Positions 43,632-51,142 of a stretch of 51,142 nt of DNA are shown one piece after another. The notes under the pieces are model-generated. The model worked only from the letters and a program-made list of their open reading frames with translations. It had not been told where the DNA came from and did no database searches. The DNA is from Chara braunii (Eukaryota > Streptophyta > Charophyceae > Charales > Characeae), in the NCBI GenBank assembly GCA_003427395.1, contig BFEA01000117.1, positions 1,328,334 through 1,379,475 on the forward strand, written 5' to 3'. A program made the translations under genes and the position numbers. Positions within the stretch are counted from its first letter, which is position 1. Every line of letters begins with the position of its first letter.

Positions 43632-44110
43632 TGAGGACGTTGGAAGGGAACGAGCTCCGGGAGCACCACCGCCGGCTCGTGCCGAGACGTTTAGATCCCG
43701 CCGACGGCGATGTCGTCCGTGGGGACAAGATTGTCGTCGCGGCGCGTAAGCCACTGATTCCACTCTTCTGCCAACTGCTGGCCCCACTCCCTTAGCGACG
43801 TCCGGATGGCCGTGTGTCGTAGAGGGCTGATCGCGCTAACATCACCGCCGAAGATGACGACGGTAGACACGTGGCTAACTCCCGGTGCTGACAGTCATCG
43901 AACAGCCAACGCCTCTGCCAACACGATCGCTTGACGATGGCCCGTGAATCGGAACTCCGCCGCCACGTACACTCCCGTGGTACAGAAGAACTGCGCGAGC
44001 CGTAGAAGATCCGGACTGAATCCCGGGTGATGAACTTGCCAAATTGCCGAAATGTCGTCACGTGGCGCCAACATGTGATCGCCGAGAGCCCGCTCAGTGA
44101 GAAAACTCAT
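43628..44110 (-). pseudogene. ORF3 of element B, two in-frame stops
   Basis: It starts with ATGA overlapping the pol stop (44110-44107) and ends with ATGA overlapping the ORF4 start (43631-43628). The length is 483 bp, identical to element A with no indel. A TGA after 'LAEALAV(R)' and a TAA after 'DIAVGGI' interrupt it. Between them the residues follow A: 'SHVSTVVIFGGDVSAI', 'TSLREWGQQ' and the terminal 'LVPFQRPQ'. Confidence 0.75.
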
Positions 44111-45898
44111 GGCGATGGTGATAAGGACGGGGTATGAGAAGGGGCGAGAGATGCAGGAGGGGATGAAAGCGATAAAGAGTCGTCGTCCTCCTCTGTAACG
44201 AAGGAGGAAGCAGACACAGCTGGAGATGGAGAGGAAGGAAGAGGACGTATATAGGACACGTGGTGGACGATCGATCGAGCCGATCGGCTTCCCGAGACCT
44301 CCGGCACGAGGCGCACGGTGTTCACCTCGTTCGGTCCGAGTTCGATGACACGAAATCGCCCGAAGAATCGTGGCGCTATCTTCCCTTGGCGAGCACATTT
44401 CCTCACCTGCACCAGGTCCCCTAATTTATACTGAGGTTGTGGTCCTGCGTTCCCATTTCGGGCCTCGTAGCTACGGATCTGTCGGCCGTGGGCCAACTCA
44501 GTCATTTTCTGGCGCTTTCGGGCTAATCGGGGAAGGGACCGCGTCATCAACTCCATGTGCCGCTTGGCCTTGTCCCAAACCGTGGCTCTTGTGGGCCGTC
44601 GGTTCAACGAGGATTCATCGGGGAGGCTCGGTATCGAGACACAAGCTACGCTATTGGTTCGTAATTGAAAGGGGCTAAGGGCCGTCGATTCGTGAGGCGT
44701 TCCCCGATGGACCGCCAAGATGTGATCTACGATATCGGGCCAGGGCCTCGGATCCCGTGCCGCGATGTTTCGTCGCAACGCTGTCTTTATCACACGATTT
44801 GTGTTTTCTACCAGGCCGTTAGATTGTGACATGTGGGGTGCAGTGTTCCGAATGACGACGCCATGTACGACCCCTCTGAATTCTACCCCATTGTCGGTCA
44901 GGATTTCCTCTATGTCTTGGTGCATCCCTAAAAACCGGTTGACGTATCATGCAATTTTAGCCACCTGTCTTGTACGACACGGATATGCCTCAATCCATTT
45001 TGAGAAATGGTCCACAAATACTAGTAGGATTGAATACTCACAGCTATTAGGTCCAGGGGGCACCACAATATCGGTAGTATTCATGCTAACCCTTTAAAAA
45101 GGCCGTTCAACTGCCGTCGGCACTATCAATCTCGGCGGCTGAATCGGCGCCTTGTCAGCGGCGCAGATCTGACAGTTCGCGACGATGAATTTCACATCAT
45201 CGTCGAATATTGGACCAATACCATTCATTTTTGTCGATGGCCGCTTCCATAATTCGGACAGCAAAATGGACTGCAGTTTTTTCGTGCGCTGTCTTAACCC
45301 AGTCATACCTCATGAACGGGTGTGGTACCACCATCCAAATCCCACTACCGTCCGTCTTTCGTTTTTCTAACCGGCCCGCATTCCAGCGATAGTCCCTAGC
45401 CCTTTCGTTGGCCCTCCTCCTGTCTTCCTTGGTGAAGTCCTGGAGGGGGTTACCTACTAAGGTGGCAATTAGGGCAATGTCTGTCCAAACTTCGGCCCTT
45501 CTAAACTTTCGGGTTTTCTCCAACCCTTCTGATATGGCATCGAGAAATCGAGCCTCGGTCGGGATCTTATCAACCCGACACAAGGGACACAACCAGGGTT
45601 TATTGCCATTTCTGTACTGGATGCACGAGTCGTGGGCTTGTGCGACACACTGTTGGCAATCTATCCATTCTGCATACCCTTCCCCACTAGGACATATAGG
45701 GACCGAGTAGACGTGCGAGATTGCTTCGCAAACATAACAAAATTTGTCGGGTAGGGAGAGAAGAGATGAGGATGAGAGGGGAGAGGGGAGTCGCAATATT
45801 ACCTCCGTCACCCATTGCCAATTGGCTGCTTCTTGCCACGTCGAAGGACTGCCAATTGTCCGTACTTGGGTCCATTTGCCGACTTCGGTTCCTTCCAC
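44107..45898 (-). pseudogene. PHD finger plus integrase of element B
   Basis: The frame begins near 45898 in the -1 register relative to RNase H. Residues 54-107 form the PHD finger. A basic linker ('RRRANERARDYRW') leads to the H2C2 zinc domain, with a frameshift near 45200 between its His and Cys pairs ('NCQIC'). The integrase core has in-frame stops near 45092 and 44940. The position of the first catalytic Asp reads Asn ('SMNTT' versus 'STDTT' in A). The spacing from 'LTDNG' to 'LVENTNR' is six residues shorter than in A. A GPY/F-like C-terminal domain and Ser/Pro tail end at 44107. The enzyme is certainly inactive. Confidence 0.88.
45578..45739 (-). other. PHD-finger coding segment in element B
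   Basis: The zinc ligands read C54-x2-C57-x23-C81-x2-C84-x4-H89-x2-C92-x11-C104-x2-C107, the same spacing as in element A. 'EWIDCQQCVAQAHDSCI' corresponds to 'DWVECATCVNRAHGACV'. Most non-ligand residues differ, while all eight ligands and the preceding Trp are kept. Confidence 0.8.
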
Positions 45899-47888
45899 GG
45901 AATGATTTCTTCACCCTTAGGTACCTTAGCGGGGCAATGCAGACGTGTCAACCCGTCCGCGTTGCCATGCCTCTCCGTTTTTCGATGGATGATGTCGAAG
46001 TCGTATTCTTGCAGACGCACCGCCCACCGTCCAATCATACCCGTGTAATTAGTGAGCTTCTTGAGAGCCAATAATGGCTCGTGATCGGTTACAAGGAGGA
46101 ACTTTTGTCCGTACAAATACGGATGGAAGTGTTGAATCCCCCAGACCAATGCGTAGCATTCGCCCTGTGGGGCCGAATCGTTCCTCCGATCGTCTGGCAC
46201 TGTGCGTGATGCGTACTCGATGACGTGTTCTCGGCCGTTGTTCCCCTTCTGCGCTAGAATAGCGGAGATTGGCTCCGGCTGCCAGTCCGTGATGAGAAAT
46301 TGAGAATGAACTGCTTCGTAGGGTCTAGCCGGATAGGTGTTATAGCCATGGCGTCCTTGAGAGTGGCGAAGGCCTGTTCGCACTCTGCATCCCAGTTGAG
46401 GGGCTGGTCCTTCCGTAGTAAGTTCGTTAGAGGTCGCGCAATTGCGGCGAAGCCCTTGATGAAGCGACGATAGTACGACGCCAACCCCAGGAAAGCTCGA
46501 ACCTGCGTCAATAACGTGGGGATAGGGGCGTCTTTCACCGCCGCGACTTTTCTCGAGTCTGGTCGCAGTCCTCCACGTGTCACCACGTAACCCAAGAACG
46601 AGATTTCTGAAAGGAAAAACTCGCTCTTCTCAAGCGCGATTTTAAACCCAGCATCTCTCAAAACTCCCAGCATCCACTCGATGTGCTGCGCATGCCCGTG
46701 ATAGGTTTCCGAGTAGACCAGGATGTCGTCCATGTACACAATGACGCAAAAGTTAATCATCCCGTTGGTTAGCCGTGTCTTGTTGACGAAGTTCTGAAAT
46801 GTCACGTTCATAGCCTGCTGAAACGTGGCAGGCGCGTTGCAAATCCCCATTGGACACCGAACCCACTGCCACGTGCCTTCAAATAGTACGAAAGTCGTTT
46901 TCGACTGATCTTCCTCCTTAACGAGAATGTGATGGAAGTCGTGACGAATATCAAATTTACTAAAATAATTAGCACATCCAATCGCATCCAGCAAATCATC
47001 AATTCTGGGAAGGGGGTACACATCTTTAATCGTGATGTCATTCAACTTGCGATAATCAATGCATATGCGAATCGATCCATTTTTTTTCGGCACTAATACT
47101 ACCGGGAACGACCATGGCCCAGTGGCGGGTTCGATCCAACCATTAGCTTCGAATTCTCGAATCCGCTCAAGGGCCGTTTTCCGTTCTACCAGGGAGTATC
47201 TGTAGGATTTACGGTGAATCGGGGGATGATTTCCAGTTTGAATCTCGTGCTGTATGACTAACGACAGTCCAATGTCTGCGTCTGACATACTAATCGCTCC
47301 TTTGTATTCTTTTAGAATTTCCGCGATTAGGTGATGGATCTCATCAGGTACGTATTGGGGCACGTGTAACTCATACAACTCATCCCATATCCGCACATCG
47401 ATATGTTTCGTACTTACCCGCTTAGTGTTTTCAGGCGGGGGTGCGGAAATAAACGAATTATCCGACCGCCAGGAGAATACCGTAGCCATCATCTGTGCAT
47501 CCTTCTCTCGAATGGCCACATGTTCCTCTAGTGTTACCTCGTCTCGAATGTCCTGCCATGACACGGGTTTCGTTGCGATTTTGATTCCGAGCCCAGTTTC
47601 GAGGTGCTTAGGGGGTGCCAAAGAATTGGTCTGCGCCCCTAACCGTAATAATCGTATCTCTTTTGCAGGTGTCGAAAGAGATTGTGGGAGATGCGTGATG
47701 TCGCAGAAGTGTCTCTTGTCGTTATATCGTGCGAGTAAAAGGGAGATACCTTCGTACAGGGTTCGAGGGGGTTCCAAAGAATCGACCATCCTTGAAATCT
47801 GTACGAGGGGTTCGCCCATAATCATGGTTTGCGTTCTTTGTAGACTTTGCTCAGTCAGGCTTAGTGATTTCGTATTCGTTCTTTGCAC
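45808..47888 (-). pseudogene. pol: Reverse transcriptase and RNase H of element B, one frameshift
   Basis: The RT frame is open for 544 codons (47888-46254). 'GSIRICIDYRKLND' lies at 271-284, 'FSKFDIRHDFHH' with catalytic Asp 313, 'CPMGICNAPATFQQAM' at 345-360 and 'YMDD' at 385-388. A frameshift near 46330 leads into RNase H (46383-45808) with 'ITDWQPEPISAILAQ', 'GECYALVWGI', 'VTDHEPLLAL' and 'HGNADGLTRL'. RT itself is uninterrupted, so B is less decayed than A here. The ~215 bp between the protease frame end (48105) and 47888 belong to the same polyprotein, after another shift. Confidence 0.92.
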
Positions 47889-48104
47889 AGGGTAATAAAT
47901 ACGTTGTTACACCATTTCTTGAATTATTGGATCGTCCTCGTCACTGTTGTCTGCGTCTTTCGGAGAGTGCTCCCCGTCAGCAGAGCTATCCCAGGTAATC
48001 ACGCGAAGAGTTTCTGCCATTATTGGAGAAACTCGCGGGGTTACGTTAGCCGTGGTGCGAAGAGTTAGTCTCATAGGTACAACATAGGGTTTTCCTCCTG
48101 TGTT

Positions 48105-49882
48105 TCAGAGGACAATCGATCGCCTCTCGAAGTGTAGATTGGCTCGCAAGGCCACCAGGGCTGGAAGGCCAAAAAGGACGTCGTACGTACTTACGTCTAA
48201 AACTATGACATCTCCCAAAGCATGTACTTTCCCTAACCGAAAAGCAACATTGGTCATCCGTCCTACTGTTTTAATCTTCTCTTCATCTGCTGAGACGAGC
48301 TGTTCTTTTTCCGTAAGCATGATTAGATCGTTTTTTTTTCCTGCCCTTTCAACTACCCGTAATGAGATAGCTAGGACAGCAGCCCCGGAATCAATGATAA
48401 CATTGTACGGAATTTCCCATACCTCGATATCGCACTCTGCGGATTTCCATGGGATTGGTTTAATCCTTAGGAAATGATCATATTTTGGGATTAATCCTAA
48501 TCGTATCGGGTCTGAAGTACCCGCTGCATTTTCATCTGCCGTGGGATTTTTTGCTTTTGTGTTCGCTGTTCGGGCAAGGGCGAATCGTTTCCGATTCGCC
48601 TTGCAATGTTGCAGCATCCGTTCATTGGCTTGTTCGGATATAGAGAGTAGATGACCGATTGGAAGAGGAATCCGATGATCCAAGGTTCGAACGATGTTGA
48701 AAACATCGATCTCTCCCGTGACGAAGGTGGGTCCTCCCATCTCCATTTCCCCTGGAGAAGGTCGCCACTCCGCCACTTCTCTTTGTTTTGGCGCCGGTCT
48801 AATTGTTCCAATCATCCCAAGCCCCGGGTAACCAAGCGTTACATACTGATCCAATGGAAAAAGCTCAGCGGCTTCCTCCATTGAAGCTAACGTGCTTCCT
48901 CCTCCTTCCATTTCTTCCATTAATGCTCCTACACGTCCAGACCCGTTAGCAATCGGAGCTGCTGCTACCGGCGCAGCCCCGACTTGTGGTTGTGGGGGTC
49001 CATGGGGACAATCCCGGGCTATGTGTCCTGGTTGATGACATGTGTAACAGACATTCAAGTTGTCAGGGATCCCTGCGGGAGGCGGTGCCGGAGCCAATCC
49101 TTGTTGAATTGGGGCGACACACACCGCTATTGGACGCATCGACCTCATCATTGCCTCTATTCGAGCGTTGTGTTCCAGCTGTTCCTTTTTGTTTTCCTGG
49201 ATCAGAATGACCAGTGTCTTGGTTAGTTCTAATAAGGCGGAAGACTCATTCGGTTGTGGGGCACTTTCGACCGGGGGCGGGGGTGCCGTCATTACAGGAA
49301 TGGGCACGCTTGTAATCACACTCGGGACCGGTCGTTTGGGACTAATCTGTTCTAGATAGGTGACGGGGCCAAACACAAACCCCATGTTTTCAAATTTGTT
49401 CTCTAGTGCAGCCAACTCAGGTTTAGCTCTCGCTAGTTCGGACGAGTCTCCTTCCCTAGGACAGTCTTCTCCTTCTAGGAAACTCGCAGCAAATTTTTGT
49501 TTCATTTCCTCCGGAGCTGCCATGATCTGTTGCATCGTGTGATTAATGGGGGAAAACTGTTTTCGCACTTTCGCCCTCATCGTTCGGCTGCGAAGTCTGT
49601 CGATGAACAAATCTCTGCCTACCTGTTCGCCTCGTTCCGTTTTTACGAGCATTCGAAAGAATCGCTTCCGATACTCGGTGACAGACTCGAGGGGTTTTTG
49701 AACTCGATCTTTAATCATAAAAAGAGTTTGTTCCGGGTGGATGTAATCGAATCGATTCAAGAAATCTCGCTCGAATGTCGGGAGATCAACCCATACATAG
49801 GTGCTAAACCAGTGATGGGCGTCTCCTCCCAATCATGCGGGGATATGTACCTGCCCCTCATTGCCATCATACTGCTGAGAAC
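48105..49882 (-). pseudogene. gag: gag (C-terminal part) and protease of element B
   Basis: A 575-codon open frame (49832-48105) starts after a TGA that seems to replace a Trp codon. The capsid part is 'HHWFSTYVWVDLPTFERDFLNRF' in outline (residues 6-28), followed by helices to about 120. A Pro-rich linker precedes the CCHC knuckle C262-x2-C265-x4-H270-x4-C275. After a linker with 'HRIPLPIGHLL', the protease active site Asp-Ser-Gly is at 481-483 ('NVIIDSGAAVLAIS'). Gag and protease share one frame with no frameshift between them. Confidence 0.88.
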
Positions 49883-50248
49883 AGCCATTTCGTCAAAACG
49901 GACATATTATATTTTTTGAACGAAATCAAAACTGACTTTTTTTGCCAAAATCCGGTCGGAAATTTTTGCTCCTGGGGGTCCGGCGTTCCCAAAACGTCGG
50001 ACCCCCTACATGTATCTGGTCAATGGTTGAGACCAGATAAAAAATAAAAATAAATAAAAAAAGGTTTTGTTTTTTTTTTTTTTTTTTTTTTGGGATCTGG
50101 TCTCAACCATAGACCAGATACATGAAGGGGGTCCGACGTTTTGGGAACGCCGGACCCCAGGAGCAAAAATTTCCGACCGGATTTTGGCAAAAAAGTCAGT
50201 TTTTATTTCGCTCAAAACATATAATATGTCCGTTTTGACGAAATGGCT
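49883..50248. mobile_element. Palindromic MITE-like insertion in element B gag
   Basis: Arms of about 155 bp (49883-50037 and 50092-50248) are near-perfect inverted copies, starting AGCCATTTCGTCAAAACGG. They flank an A/T-homopolymer centre that includes T22 or so at 50070-50091. gag coding resumes on either side (N-terminus at 50249-50328). No clear target-site duplication was found. No ORF is present, so it would be non-autonomous. Confidence 0.75.
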
Positions 50249-50328
50249 ATTTGAGCTCGGAGCGTGGCCAGCCATGCTCCAGCAAGGTGATGAGCGGGAT
50301 CGAACAGATAGAGATCGGGTGGCGTCAT
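50249..50328 (-). pseudogene. gag: gag N-terminus of element B, cut off by the palindromic insertion
   Basis: Reading from an ATG at 50328, 'DPAHHLAGAWLATLRAQ' aligns with 'HTHPEAWLEAVEAQ' of element A's gag. The frame enters the insertion at 50248 and soon meets a stop. The rest of the capsid continues beyond 49882. Confidence 0.65.
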
Positions 50329-50543
50329 GGATGCCCGGGCTCGTGGTACGGGTTGATTAGGATTTTGTTGGATATTCGGGTTCTGTTGGGGGTTCTATTG
50401 ATTAGCGTTCATGTTGACCGCCCGTCGGGCCCCAGACCGGCTTCTGGTGACGACGGGATCGCGGCGATGCGTGTTCCGGGGTCGAGGTCGTCCCCTGTTA
50501 GCTAGATCGCCCAGCTATGAGTCCAAGAACCCTGCCACGTGTC

Positions 50544-50557
50544 GGTCTCCGATACCA
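50544..50557 (-). promoter_or_regulatory. Primer-binding site of element B
   Basis: The minus strand reads TGGTATCGGAGACC, directly after the LTR end GAGGT. It shares the core TGGTATCGGAG with element A's PBS and resembles the initiator tRNA-Met type. Confidence 0.82.
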
Positions 50558-51142
50558 ACCTCACGCCCGGCGCGACTTCCAGATCGGAGTGGGATGTGGG
50601 CCTGGAAGTGCGAGAAGGGGGTGTGCCAAGGATTTTAGGGGAAAGTGGGGGTGGAGTGCCAGGTCAGAACTGAGATCTGCTGTGGCCAGGGTTCAGGGGC
50701 ATAAGTGCAATAGGGCTAAGGGGCGGGTTGCTTCCGGTCTGATGGCGGTTGACGTCGTGTAGTCATAAGGCAAATGGCATGCGCGGGGCATCAAGGGCCT
50801 TCCGATCCATCTATTTTGATGACGGCGGTTCGGGAGAGGCCCGTTCACGAGGGTTGCGATTCCTATGAGTCGGACCTTCGGGTGCAGATACGTGGTGTCT
50901 GTCGCTGCGTGTTATGGTTAGGCTCCGTAGTTCCCGGGGTTCGGTGGTGGTTGAGTCGTCTGCAGTTTCTGCACGGCGTGAGGGGCCAATACAGGGCGAT
51001 GGAATTCCACGATACCACCGTGAGCTGGTGATACGGGAGGAGAAGATGGAAGGGAGGGAAGTTGGTAGTGACAACGACAAAGCCGGGGGATATGAAGTAT
51101 TGCGTGTTATACGTAGTTGGGTAATCGGGACACCTTGGATCG
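50558..51142 (-). mobile_element. 5' LTR of element B, partial (continues beyond window)
   Basis: It matches 39520-40102 with about 15 substitutions in about 580 bp and no large indel. This implies a moderately old insertion. It contains the C-terminal part of ORF6. The upstream remainder lies outside the window. Confidence 0.9.

Overview
The window is nuclear, repeat-dominated eukaryotic DNA from the green-plant lineage. Evidence for this is Ty3/gypsy LTR retrotransposons primed by an initiator-Met-type PBS, two plant-type U6 snRNA-derived segments, a LINE remnant, many microsatellites and no recognisable host gene. A charophyte such as Chara braunii, with its large retroelement-filled genome, is my best guess, but this is an inference and was not checked. 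Nearly everything here is mobile or repetitive.

Layout. 1-5991: left copy of a long repeat family ('LR'), rich in hairpins and degenerate tandem arrays. 6032-6635 and 12107-12754: two LTRs of one small family in opposite orientation. Between them lies a minus-strand, gag-only region (element C) with a PBS next to the right LTR. 12759-26655: element A, a plus-strand gypsy element with a truncated 5' LTR, PBS, gag, protease, RT, RNase H, PHD finger, integrase, three accessory ORFs and a 3' LTR cut at 26655. 26918-33647: right copy of LR. 33645-34895: an inverted copy of the first half of element A's LTR. 34896-39519: LINE and SINE debris, homopolymers and one assembly artefact. 39520 to the window end: element B, a minus-strand relative of A with a complete 3' LTR and part of its 5' LTR.

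The main find is shared by A and B. Both encode a Cys4-His-Cys3 PHD finger between RNase H and the integrase zinc domain, with identical cysteine/histidine spacing. Both carry three further ORFs downstream of integrase, joined in the same unusual way: a 4-nt ATGA stop/start overlap, a second ATGA overlap, then a 50-nt out-of-frame overlap. A fourth conserved ORF lies inside the LTR. The two elements are clearly diverged, so this compact organisation looks selected. I do not recognise the accessory proteins.

The second find is in LR. Each copy holds an array of short hairpins in which the loop is nearly constant within the array, while the stems differ and covary. The two copies use different loops.

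The window also holds two Nextera mate-pair junction adapters, each flanked by an exact or near-exact direct duplication (30171-30379 and 38619-39312). These are assembly errors. All gag-pol frames are broken; most of the stops examined sit at former CGA or TGG codons, as expected for old, methylated retroelements. ORF3 and ORF5 of element A remain uninterrupted.
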